Below, piece by piece: positions 17,311-24,736 of a stretch of 47,278 nucleotides of DNA. The stretch's first letter is position 1; the number at the start of each line of letters is the position of its first letter. The notes beneath the pieces were generated by a model. That model ran no database searches, was not told where the DNA came from, and saw only the letters and a program-made list of their open reading frames with translations. The DNA is taken from contig CAIYBH010000112.1 of assembly GCA_903924405.1 (NCBI GenBank), positions 1 through 47,278 of the forward strand, in the 5' to 3' direction. This DNA is from an uncultured Planctomycetaceae bacterium (GTDB lineage Bacteria; Planctomycetota; Planctomycetia; Planctomycetales; Planctomycetaceae). The position numbers and the translations under genes were made by a program.

Positions 17311-17709
17311 ATGACCGAAACAGAATTTCTGGAAATCCTGAAATCCAGCATCAACGAACTGTTGCGCTGGGTTGGATTCGGCACACTGACGGGACTGGCG
17401 GCGAAGGCCATCATGCCGGGCCGCGACCCCGGCGGCGCCATCACAACGGTCCTGATCGGTATCGGCGGAAGCGTGATTGGCTGCGGAACAGCCCTGTTCT
17501 TCTGGCGAGATGCCTCGATTGACCCAATCAGCGTCAAAGGCTTTTTTGCGGCGGTGTTCGGCGCCTTTACGCTGCTGTTTTTCTACCGACTCCTGTCCGG
17601 GTCCTTCCTGCGCGAAACCAATGGCGAAGAAGATCGTTGGTTATATAAGGTCAAAAAACGCCTCCGCAAACGTCAGGTTCTGGAGGAAGTCCTGCGAGAC
17701 GCCCTCTAG
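17311..17709 (+). CDS. GlsB/YeaQ/YmgE-type (transglycosylase-associated) membrane protein
   Basis: 132 residues from an ATG with AAGGAG 6 bases upstream. Three hydrophobic segments fit the Transgly_assoc family: 'WVGFGTLTGLAAKAIMPGRDPGG' (the first helix and its loop are diagnostic), 'TVLIGIGGSVIGCGTALFF' and 'FFAAVFGAFTLLFFYRLL'. The family usually has about 80-90 residues; here a charged C-terminal tail (about 100-132) with 'YKVKKRLRKRQ' is added, probably cytoplasmic and able to bind acidic partners. Members are linked to general stress response in other bacteria; the molecular role is unknown. Around the gene are long gaps, so it is probably monocistronic. Confidence 0.8.
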   Translation: MTETEFLEILKSSINELLRWVGFGTLTGLAAKAIMPGRDPGGAITTVLIGIGGSVIGCGTALFFWRDASIDPISVKGFFAAVFGAFTLLFFYRLLSGSFLRETNGEEDRWLYKVKKRLRKRQVLEEVLRDAL

Positions 17710-18446
17710 CAAGACCCAGCCCGAACACCGGTCAGTGAACGCCCACAACAGGATCAGATCACCGACCCGGGCCTTGCTGCAGGCTCGGAAAGGTTCCGGC
17801 AGCGTCGTTCAGAAGCGAGCGAACGGGCAAGCGTCTGAGGAGCATTCGAGGACGATCATGGCAGAAAGCGACGGAGGTGACCTTCCCGCGACCTGGTCAA
17901 CTGAACAGACTATCAGTAATTCTCGGATCGACCATAAATGTGCTGGAAATCGCCTTGAGCTGGCGGCAGAACTGGTTTGGGCGCCTAAAATCACCACCCC
18001 ACGTCTGCGATTTCCTCCGAAACCGGCAATCTGCTGTTGAAGCTTGAATTTCCAGACGATATCCTGCCCCGTTTCCCTTGAAACGCTGCAGGAAACCGCG
18101 CGCTGCCAAAAAACTGGCTGTGGAATACGACTCTGCAGTTTGATTTTTGTCACTGGCATCGATCCCGCGTCATGCCTGTTCGGCGATCCCGGCAGATGAT
18201 TCACTGGATTTTTGGTGTTGATTCGGGGCTGGGACGGTCGACATTGTTTGATCGTCTGAAGATGTTTGGACTCACACTGGCGGTGGCCCAAGGGTCAAAA
18301 CCGGCAGTCAGTTGTTTGTCGTAAGAGGTATTCAGCTCGAATGGTGTGGGGCCATCAGGTCCGGAACCACGGGTTGCTGTTGATGATATTCCGGAGCCGG
18401 CAGGCGCCCGATTGTTACAAGTTTGTGTTTTTTTAGGGTTTTTCCA
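17710..18446. other. Long gene-free stretch upstream of the ribosomal protein operon
   Basis: About 740 bases without a plausible gene; the longest minus-strand frame (17809-18291) lacks protein-like composition. The distal part should hold the promoter and leader of the rplY-pth-rpsF-ssb-rplI operon. A pyrimidine-rich leader with AGGG precedes the rplY ATG. An unrecognised small RNA cannot be excluded. Confidence 0.4.
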
Positions 18447-19004
18447 ATGTCGGAAGATCTGCTTTTGAAGGTGGAGCGTCGCGTGACCCCGGGGTCAACG
18501 GCCACTCGTCATGTTCGTGCCCAGGGCCGTGTTCCAGCGAATTTGTACGGATTTGGAAAGCCCGGTGAGTGCATCTCCATTTGCGGTGAAGCGGTGGAAA
18601 AGCTCGTGGCAACTCGGTCCTCTGTCGTTGATGTGGAACTTGACGGCACGGTCGACAAGGCTGTTGTGCAGGAACTGCAGTGGGACGTGTTCAGCACTCA
18701 GGTGCTGCATGTTGACCTTCGCCGTGTCGACCCCAATGGTCGTGCAACGGTCGATGTGGTTGTCGAGCTGCGTGGTGAGCCGGTTGGACTGAAGGACGGC
18801 GGCTTGCTTCGGCAGGCTGTCAAACGCGTCAGCATCAGCTGCCCGGACTTTCGCATCCCGAAGTCAATTCCTGTCAGGATTGGTGCCCTGCAGGTTGGCG
18901 ATGCAATCCGAGCCTCGGACCTGCAATTGCCTGATTACGCTCAGTTGCAGACACCGGCGGATACGTTGATTGTTGAACTTTACGATCCTCGCAAAGCTGG
19001 CTAA
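18447..19004 (+). CDS. rplY: 50S ribosomal protein L25 / general stress protein Ctc
   Basis: 185 residues, the long (Ctc/TL5) form of L25, which binds 5S rRNA in the large subunit. The N-terminal L25 domain (about 1-90) contains 'RVPANLYGFGKPGECISI'. The C-terminal TL5 domain (about 95-180) contains 'VDVVVELRGEPVGLKDGG' and 'ISCPDFRIPKSIPVRI'. The ATG at 18447 is chosen over the in-frame codon at 18423 because the family begins at 'LLLKVERRVTPGSTATRHVRA' and AGGG lies about 8 bases upstream. It opens a co-directional block with pth 26 bases downstream, a common bacterial pair. Confidence 0.95.
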   Translation: MSEDLLLKVERRVTPGSTATRHVRAQGRVPANLYGFGKPGECISICGEAVEKLVATRSSVVDVELDGTVDKAVVQELQWDVFSTQVLHVDLRRVDPNGRATVDVVVELRGEPVGLKDGGLLRQAVKRVSISCPDFRIPKSIPVRIGALQVGDAIRASDLQLPDYAQLQTPADTLIVELYDPRKAG

Positions 19005-19030
19005 GGCCAATCAGGGCGGGGGTTGCAGGG

Positions 19031-19606
19031 ATGAAAGTTGTGGTGGGGCTGGGGAACCCCGGTTCCCAATACGCTGGAACTCGCCACAACATTGGTTTTG
19101 ACGTGGTGGATCAGTTGGCGGAACGCTGGTGTGCTGAAAAAGCACAGACAAAGTTTCAGTCACAGATCCGAGAGGGGTTTTGGGGCGGTCACAAGGTTTT
19201 GCTTGTCCGTCCGATGACCTTTATGAACAAAAGCGGGGATCCAGTCCTGCAGATTGTTCGCTTCTTCCAACTGGAAGCCTCGGACGTTGTTGTGATTTGC
19301 GATGACATGAACCTGCCCACCGGCAGGCTTCGCTGGCGGGCCTCAGGGTCTTCCGGCGGTCAAAAGGGACTCGCTGACATACTTCAGAAACTGGGGACCG
19401 AACAGGTTCCCCGGCTTCGGTTGGGTGTGGGCCGGCCTCCGGGACAAATGGATCCGGCCGACTGGGTGCTCTCCCGGTTCCGGTCGGAGGAACGGCAATC
19501 CGTGGAACACATGCGAGTAATCGCTGCGGATTCTGTTGAAATCTGTCTCAAAGAAGGAATCGCAGCGGCAATGAATCGGTACAATAAGACGGAAGAAAAC
19601 CCCTGA
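19031..19606 (+). CDS. pth: Peptidyl-tRNA hydrolase
   Basis: 191 residues. It cleaves peptidyl-tRNA released by stalled ribosomes. Seen: 'VVGLGNPGSQYAGTRHNIGFDVVDQL' with Asn9 and catalytic His19, 'LLVRPMTFMNKSGDPV' with Asn66, and 'VICDDMNLPTGRLRWRASGSSGG' with Asp92. Where E. coli Pth has GGHNGL (Asn114), this protein has 'GGQKGL', so a tRNA- or peptide-contacting Asn appears replaced by Lys; the catalytic His and Asp are intact. It follows rplY by 26 bases and precedes rpsF. A small hairpin with a T-run overlaps the stop codon. Confidence 0.95.
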   Translation: MKVVVGLGNPGSQYAGTRHNIGFDVVDQLAERWCAEKAQTKFQSQIREGFWGGHKVLLVRPMTFMNKSGDPVLQIVRFFQLEASDVVVICDDMNLPTGRLRWRASGSSGGQKGLADILQKLGTEQVPRLRLGVGRPPGQMDPADWVLSRFRSEERQSVEHMRVIAADSVEICLKEGIAAAMNRYNKTEENP

Positions 19607-19617
19607 CGGGCTTTTTC
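19595..19617 (+). terminator. Small intrinsic terminator or attenuator at the pth stop codon
   Basis: GAAAA-CCC and GGG-C-TTTTTC pair around a TGAC loop that is the pth stop codon plus one base; one C-C mismatch interrupts the stem. A T-run follows. With only three G-C pairs it may be leaky and allow partial read-through into rpsF. Confidence 0.4.
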
Positions 19618-19709
19618 TCTGTTCAGTGTCAGTGGTCTTTTTGCTGGCCGATCGGGCGGTTTGACTGTCTGTCGGTTCGATGAATTTTCATTTCGGGAGC
19701 ATCAGTTTC

Positions 19710-20123
19710 GTGTCTGTCGCAGCTCAAAAAGTCGTGAAGCCTCATTTTTACGAAGGCATGTTCCTGGTTGACAGTGGCAAGTTTGCGACGGACCAGGAAG
19801 GTGTCACCAATGACATCCTCACCGTCCTCAAAAAGGCTGGTGCCACTGTTGTCGCCCACCGTCCATGGCAGGACGGCAAACTGGCCTACGAAATCGAAGG
19901 CATGAAGAAGGGACTGCACTACCTCGTGCTGTTCACCATGCCAGGAACCGGCATGAAGACCCTCGTTCGTCAGTGTCAGTTGAGCGAAACCATCGTTCGA
20001 CACATGACCATCAAGCATCCACAGAGCATCTTTGATGCAACCGTTGCTGCCATGACTGGCGCTGCTCCGGCTGTTGTCGAAGACACAGATGCTCCGGAAG
20101 CCGATGGCGACGACGCTGGTTGA
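19710..20123 (+). CDS. rpsF: 30S ribosomal protein S6
   Basis: 137 residues from a GTG at 19710 with GGGAG 10 bases upstream; the ATG at 19680 has no Shine-Dalgarno and adds residues outside the family. The S6 domain covers about residues 10-105: 'FYEGMFLVDSGKF', 'VLKKAGATVVAHRPWQDGKLAYEIEGMKKGLHYLVLF' and 'IVRHMTIK'. An Ala/Asp/Glu-rich tail (about 112-137) extends beyond the core, as in many bacteria. S6 binds 16S rRNA together with S18, but no rpsR gene follows here, unlike in most bacteria. ssb is the next gene. Confidence 0.95.
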   Translation: MSVAAQKVVKPHFYEGMFLVDSGKFATDQEGVTNDILTVLKKAGATVVAHRPWQDGKLAYEIEGMKKGLHYLVLFTMPGTGMKTLVRQCQLSETIVRHMTIKHPQSIFDATVAAMTGAAPAVVEDTDAPEADGDDAG

Positions 20124-20240
20124 TGTGTGAGTTTGTGGCAGCCTGATGGCCTGATGTCGTGCCCCTGACGGGGTCTGAAGACGCTCAGGACACAGGTTGA
20201 GGTGGGTGGCGGCCTTCTCAGTCTGATCGGAGTCCCCAAA

Positions 20241-20735
20241 GTGGCATCGTTCAACAAAGTCATTCTGCTCGGTAACCTGACGCGTGATCCCGAAGTGCGT
20301 TACACGACGGGCGGAACTGCCGTGTGCGATTTGACACTTGCCATCAACCATAACTACACAGACAAGCGCTCCAACGAACGCAAAGAAGAAGTCTCCTTCA
20401 TCGACGTGACCCTCTGGGGACGCACAGCAGAGATCGCTGGCGAGTACCTCGCCAAAGGTCGACCAGTCATGATCGAAGGACGGCTGCAGCAGGATAAATG
20501 GGACGATAAAGAAACCGGTCAAAAACGCTCTAAACTGAAGGTCGTCGCGGACAGCATGCAGTTGCTTGGTGGCCGAGGCGAAGGTGGACCTGCTGGCGGT
20601 GCTCCCAACCGCCCTGCCGGTAATTCCCGGCCTGCTGCCTCCAGTGATAGCTTCGCCAGTGCAGATTCCGGAAGGTCCCCCGACCAGACCTTCTACGATG
20701 ATATGCCCTCCGGTGGAGACGATGTCCCCTTCTGA
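20241..20735 (+). CDS. ssb: Single-stranded DNA-binding protein
   Basis: 164 residues from a GTG with CGGAG 8 bases upstream; the longer frame from 20202 adds 13 residues outside the family. The OB-fold covers residues 1-110: 'SFNKVILLGNLTRDPEVRYT', 'CDLTLAINHNY', 'SFIDVTLWGRTAEIAGEYLAKGRPVMIEGRL' and 'KLKVVADSMQLL'. A Gly/Pro/Ser-rich linker ends in the acidic tip 'DDVPF', the docking peptide for partner proteins of replication and repair. It binds single-stranded DNA and sits between rpsF and rplI, a standard neighbourhood. Confidence 0.95.
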   Translation: MASFNKVILLGNLTRDPEVRYTTGGTAVCDLTLAINHNYTDKRSNERKEEVSFIDVTLWGRTAEIAGEYLAKGRPVMIEGRLQQDKWDDKETGQKRSKLKVVADSMQLLGGRGEGGPAGGAPNRPAGNSRPAASSDSFASADSGRSPDQTFYDDMPSGGDDVPF

Positions 20736-20870
20736 CCAGATCGGGGCCAACACGCTGTACACCGCGTGCTGATGATTCATTCAAAACAGAACGACCCACT
20801 TCAATCGCATTCCTAGTACAGTTTTCCCGAACCCCAGTGGTCCGGCTTAAGGTTAAAGGATCTGTCTCAA

Positions 20871-21359
20871 ATGGCTGGCACAACAACTCCTGGCTCCAGA
20901 AATGTCGAAGTCCTGTTGGTTCATGACGTTGCAAACCTCGGACAACGCGGCGAAATCGTGCGTGTGAAGCCCGGCTACGCCCGCAACTTCCTGCTGCCTC
21001 AGGGCAAGGCCACCGTGGCCACCGAACACAACAAGCGCATGGTCGAAAAGCACCGCGAAAAACTCGCTGCGATCGAAGCCTCTCGGGTCAAGCAGCTGCA
21101 GAAAATCGCCGAAGCCGTGGGCAAGTACAGCGCCACCATCGAAGCGCACGCCACCGCCGACAACCACCTCTACGGCTCCGTGGTCGCCCGCGATATCAGC
21201 GAAGCACTCAAGGCCGCTGGACATCCTGTCGAGGCTGAACATGTTCGTCTCGATGGCCCGATCAAGGAACTGGGCATGTACACCGTGAAACTCAAGTTCC
21301 ACGACAAGGTTCAGGGCGAAGTCAAGGTCTGGGTTGTGCCTTCCGCAACCAGCGGCTGA
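20871..21359 (+). CDS. rplI: 50S ribosomal protein L9
   Basis: 162 residues. The N-terminal domain shows the L9 signature 'VEVLLVHDVANLGQRGEIVRVKPGYARNFLLPQGKA' (residues about 12-47). A long connecting helix rich in Lys/Glu (about 55-85) follows, then the C-terminal domain with 'YGSVVARDISEALKAAG' and 'IKELGMYTVKLKFHDKV'. A nine-residue Thr/Ser-rich N-terminal extension is present. AAAGGA lies about 10 bases before the ATG. L9 is a stalk-like protein of the large subunit. It is the last gene of the ribosomal block and is followed by a strong terminator. Confidence 0.96.
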   Translation: MAGTTTPGSRNVEVLLVHDVANLGQRGEIVRVKPGYARNFLLPQGKATVATEHNKRMVEKHREKLAAIEASRVKQLQKIAEAVGKYSATIEAHATADNHLYGSVVARDISEALKAAGHPVEAEHVRLDGPIKELGMYTVKLKFHDKVQGEVKVWVVPSATSG

Positions 21360-21408
21360 TCACTCCCGGTACTACCGTCGCGGCCAGCGACGTCCGACCA
21401 ATCTATCG

Positions 21409-21441
21409 ATCCTCAGGCATGCAGGTGCCTGAGGATTTTTT
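21409..21441 (+). terminator. Rho-independent terminator after rplI
   Basis: ATCCTCAGGCA (21409-21419) pairs perfectly over 11 bases with TGCCTGAGGAT (21426-21436) around the loop TGCAGG and runs into five T residues. It ends the rplY-pth-rpsF-ssb-rplI unit about 50 bases past the rplI stop and separates it from dnaB. The 267 bases up to dnaB hold nothing else recognised. Confidence 0.92.
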
Positions 21442-21708
21442 CGCAATGGTGCGACACTTTTTCCAGACGAACGGACGCTCCCCCGGGCCGTCTCCCCGTC
21501 CAACCGGAGATGGCCCCACACATCTCGTTCTGCCTTCGTTTCACGCCGCATCCTCGGAACATCCAGGTTCGGAATGCTGCTTTGTGCCCACTCCTACTGA
21601 TTCTCCTGGTCAGGTGCTGGCCACCGCGAACAAGTTCCTTGCAACCCTGACAGACTTCAGAAACAGCCGCTCAGCAAATCACATTTAGCTCATGCGGTCG
21701 GAAACAAC

Positions 21709-23109
21709 ATGGCCACCAACCCCCGAAAATCCAATCGTCCCCCTAAAGACGCACCACCTGCCGCGGACGACAAGCTGCGGCTGCCCCCGCAGAATCTGGA
21801 TGCCGAACGGGGCGTTCTCGGCAGTATTCTGTTGATGAACGAGGCCATCGATGAAGTCGGCGAATCCCTGAAGGCAGAACACTTCTATGGCGATGCTCAC
21901 CAGAAGATCTACGCCGCCATTCAGAAACTGTATGAAGCCGGCGTGCGCGGTATCGACGCCATCACACTCGCCGAGGAGTTGATCCGACGAGGCGAACTGG
22001 AAGCGATCGGCGGACCGGCTTACCTGGCAGAGATCCTTGAATCTGTGCCCCACGCCGCGCACGTTCGATACTACGCCACGATCGTCCGCGAAAAGTGGAT
22101 GCAGCGCAGTCTCATCTACGCCTGCACCGAGATCCTCGCCGAATGCTACGCCGCCACTGATGAAGTGGAGTCGCTCCTGCAGGTCGCAGAACGTCGAATC
22201 TTCAGCATTGTGGAAGAACAGGGCGGCACCGCCAGCATCGCCATCGGAGATATTCTGATGGATGCTTTCAATCGGATTGACGAACGCCTGCAAAAATCCG
22301 GTGATGTCACCGGGATCACAACCGGATTTCGAGACCTTGATGAACAGACCACTGGGTTTCAACCCACCGAACTGATCATTCTCGCAGCCCGTCCCAGTAT
22401 GGGCAAAACAGCGCTGGTTTGTAACATCGCAGAAGCCGTCGCACGAAAGTCCAACAAGGGGGTGCTGCTGTTCAGCCTGGAACAGTCAAATCTCGAATTG
22501 GCTGAGCGTTTTCTGGCGATTACCGCAAAAATCAACGGCCACGATCTCCGTGCAGGAAACCTGTCTGAGGAACAGCATACGCTGCTGGTGAAAGCCTCCG
22601 ATGACCTCGCACGACTGCCCCTGTTCATCGATGACAAACCCGGCCGCACCATGACGCAGGTTGCCGCATTGGCTCGACGACTGCATCGACGTTCGCCGCT
22701 GGGCATCATCATCATCGACTACCTGCAGCTGATTGAGCCGGAAGATAAAAACGCTCCTCGTGAACAGCAGATCGCCGGGATCTCACGACGCCTGAAGTTC
22801 CTCGCCAAAGAGCTGCGTGTTCCAGTCGTTGCACTCGCTCAGCTCAATCGAGGAGTGGAACTGCGGGAAGATAAACGCCCACGACTTGCGGACCTTCGGG
22901 AAAGCGGGGCCATCGAGCAGGATGCTGACATGGTGATGTTTCTGCATCGGCCGGATGCGTATGACCCCGAGGATCGTCCGGGCGAAGCAGAGATCGTCGT
23001 CGCCAAGCACCGCAGCGGACCAACGGGCATCATTCGGCTGACGTGGCGGAAAGAGTTCATGCGATTTGAAAACTACAGTCCGATGAGCGACGCAGACTTC
23101 AATCTGTAG
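21709..23109 (+). CDS. dnaB: Replicative DNA helicase DnaB
   Basis: 466 residues. The N-terminal helical domain starts with 'PPQNLDAERGVLGSILLMNEAID' (about 23-46). The RecA-like ATPase domain (about 190-460) has 'GFRDLDEQTTGF', Walker A 'AARPSMGKTALVCN', 'LFSLEQSNLELAERFLA', Walker B region 'LGIIIIDYLQLIEP' and 'DLRESGAIEQDADMVMFLHRPDAY'. Length and motif order are normal and there is no intein. It unwinds DNA at the replication fork as a hexamer. A strong terminator upstream means it has its own promoter, although gene order after rplI is as in many bacteria. Confidence 0.97.
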   Translation: MATNPRKSNRPPKDAPPAADDKLRLPPQNLDAERGVLGSILLMNEAIDEVGESLKAEHFYGDAHQKIYAAIQKLYEAGVRGIDAITLAEELIRRGELEAIGGPAYLAEILESVPHAAHVRYYATIVREKWMQRSLIYACTEILAECYAATDEVESLLQVAERRIFSIVEEQGGTASIAIGDILMDAFNRIDERLQKSGDVTGITTGFRDLDEQTTGFQPTELIILAARPSMGKTALVCNIAEAVARKSNKGVLLFSLEQSNLELAERFLAITAKINGHDLRAGNLSEEQHTLLVKASDDLARLPLFIDDKPGRTMTQVAALARRLHRRSPLGIIIIDYLQLIEPEDKNAPREQQIAGISRRLKFLAKELRVPVVALAQLNRGVELREDKRPRLADLRESGAIEQDADMVMFLHRPDAYDPEDRPGEAEIVVAKHRSGPTGIIRLTWRKEFMRFENYSPMSDADFNL

Positions 23110-23193
23110 CCTGATGGTGCACCTGACATGAACGTCTGCGGCGAATCGCGACTCGACGTTTTCAGACCCCGAAATGACTGCCCCGCGCTGCGC

Positions 23194-23216
23194 ACTCTTG
23201 TCATTGCCACAAGAGT
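23194..23216. terminator. Hairpin between convergent dnaB and response-regulator genes
   Basis: ACTCTTGT (23194-23201) pairs with ACAAGAGT (23209-23216) around a 7-base loop. Both genes end towards it, but neither strand has a T-run, so its terminator role is uncertain. Confidence 0.35.
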
Positions 23217-23248
23217 CGTAATTTGCCCGGCGGGCTGCAGGCGGCGCC

Positions 23249-23932
23249 TTATCCCTGAGCAATGCGGTATCCAATCCCGCGCACCGTTTCGATGATTCTG
23301 CCAATTTCGCCCAGCTTTTTGCGCATGGACTTGATGTGCACATCCACGGTGCGTTCCAGCGCCATGGTATTCTGACCCCGCGCGTACTCCATCAGTTCGT
23401 GTCGGCTAAATGGCCTCCCCGGTCTGGTCATCATTGTCCAGAGCAGCAAAAACTCGGTCGGTGTCAGTTCAACAGGCGTCCCGTCAGCGTTTACCGAATG
23501 AAATCGACGGCTCATCTTGATCGAGAGGTGAGCCAACTGTTCCGGTATCTCGGCTGCCAGATTCTTTCGACGCAGAATCGCCTGCAGACGATGCATCAAT
23601 AGTGGCAAACTGACGGGTTTGGCAACATAGTCGTCGGCCCCCAAACTCAGTCCGGCAATCTGATCCATCTCCGAGGTGCGCGTGGTGACGATGACGACTG
23701 GCGTCGCTGACAGCCGCGGATCCCCCTTCAGTTCTCGACAGATCTGCAGACCATCGCCGTCCCGCAAATTGATTTCCAGTATTACGAGCAGGGGCTCCAG
23801 CGCTCGCGCTGCCCGCAATCCACAGCGACCATCCGTTTCCAGATGCACCGAGTGCCCGAAACTCTGCAGCGCCGCTGTGAGCTCTTCCGCAAAGTGGCGA
23901 TCTTCATCGACGATCAGTATTCCAGGTTGCAT
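23249..23932 (-). CDS. OmpR/PhoB-type response regulator with Glu at the phosphoacceptor site
   Basis: 227 residues from the ATG at 23932. The receiver domain (1-120) has the acidic pocket 'ILIVDED' (Asp9, Asp11), 'VVIVTTR' (switch Thr) and 'DDYVAKPVS' (Lys). The position of the phosphorylated Asp is Glu53 ('LVILEINLRDGDGL'), codon GAA in the DNA. The C-terminal winged helix (about 135-227) has 'ELTPTEFLLLWTMM', 'RHELMEYARG' and 'RTVDVHIKSMRKKLGE', the standard DNA-recognition helix. A Glu can mimic phospho-Asp, so the protein may be constitutively active or phosphorylation-independent. No histidine kinase gene is adjacent. A GTG at 23974 is an alternative start. A palindrome lies 60 bases upstream. 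Confidence 0.88.
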   Translation of the reverse strand: MQPGILIVDEDRHFAEELTAALQSFGHSVHLETDGRCGLRAARALEPLLVILEINLRDGDGLQICRELKGDPRLSATPVVIVTTRTSEMDQIAGLSLGADDYVAKPVSLPLLMHRLQAILRRKNLAAEIPEQLAHLSIKMSRRFHSVNADGTPVELTPTEFLLLWTMMTRPGRPFSRHELMEYARGQNTMALERTVDVHIKSMRKKLGEIGRIIETVRGIGYRIAQG

Positions 23933-23991
23933 CAATGCTGCCAGCCCCACCAGGACGTCGCCAGGACATGTCACCCTGCTGAAGATTCCTT

Positions 23992-24009
23992 TCGTTTCTT
24001 AAGAAACGA
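23992..24009. promoter_or_regulatory. 18-base perfect palindrome upstream of the response regulator
   Basis: TCGTTTCTT is followed directly by its reverse complement AAGAAACGA. It lies 60 bases upstream of the response-regulator ATG, where a promoter or operator is expected. There is no loop, so a protein-binding site is more likely than an RNA hairpin. Autoregulation is a guess. Confidence 0.45.
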
Positions 24010-24136
24010 TGAATACCCTGATGCAATCCACCCCCTTCATTCTTTTTTAACATCGGCAAACGCCGTACGGACTGGGCACGAGCTGGTGACTCAATCACTG
24101 TGAGTTCCACATTCGCAGCTGGGGAAAAACAACGAT

Positions 24137-24514
24137 TCAGGACTCAACAGCCAGCCCCAGTTCCTTCCAGCCTCGGTAGCCACCGTCCATCGAAATCACA
24201 TTGGTATAGCCCATCAGCTGCAGATTCAGAGCCGCCAGGGCCGAGCGATAGCCACCGCCACAGTAGAGCACGAGGGGAGTTCCCGGATCCGGAACGACAC
24301 TCTCAATATCCCGCTCGATGATCCCTTTTCCCAGATGCCGGGCTCCGGGAATTCGCCCTGCTGCAAATTCACTTTCTTCCCGCACGTCCAGCAACAGAAA
24401 CGAATCTCCCGCCTCCCGTCGAGCAACCATCTCCGGGATGGTGCACTCACGAATCTGCTTTCTCGCCTGATTGACAATCTCAACGAACTTCGCACCATGC
24501 GCCGCCGCCATCAT
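24137..24514 (-). CDS. Single-domain rhodanese-like protein
   Basis: 125 residues. The ATG at 24514 is preceded by AGGGAG. The rhodanese domain covers about residues 20-122, with 'FLLLDVREESEFAAGRIPGARHLGKG' and the active-site loop 'LYCGGGYRSA' containing Cys85, which would carry the persulfide. Late residues 'MDGGYRGWKELGL' are typical of the family. It probably transfers or binds sulfane sulfur in the cytoplasm; no signal peptide is seen. The acceptor is unknown. It lies upstream of the response-regulator gene in the same direction with a gap of about 200 bases and diverges from udk. Confidence 0.92.
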   Translation of the reverse strand: MMAAAHGAKFVEIVNQARKQIRECTIPEMVARREAGDSFLLLDVREESEFAAGRIPGARHLGKGIIERDIESVVPDPGTPLVLYCGGGYRSALAALNLQLMGYTNVISMDGGYRGWKELGLAVES

Positions 24515-24736
24515 TCTCTCCCTCTCACAGACATGTCCAGTTGCACCCGCCCCACCTTTGTGACACTCCAGCAGTCTACCAATCCAACTCCGATTTTCGC
24601 AGCCTCGAAGTCACCGCGACAGACAGACCTTACACACACTATGTCCTACCACGCTGCACTCCACAGAGATGACGGGTGAGGCTACACTTTCACGCGCGTC
24701 GCTTCGCGTTACCCTGTCACTTCCCGGTCTGCCGTT

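Noticed and set aside
17809..18291. A 160-residue minus-strand frame in the gap before rplY
   Set aside because: Composition is not protein-like, no motif or Shine-Dalgarno was seen.
18352..18390. A CAGGTCCGGAA segment reminiscent of the small signal recognition particle RNA
   Set aside because: The SRP RNA continues with GGAAGCAGCC after the GGAA tetraloop; here CCACGGG follows and the flanks do not form the domain IV helix.
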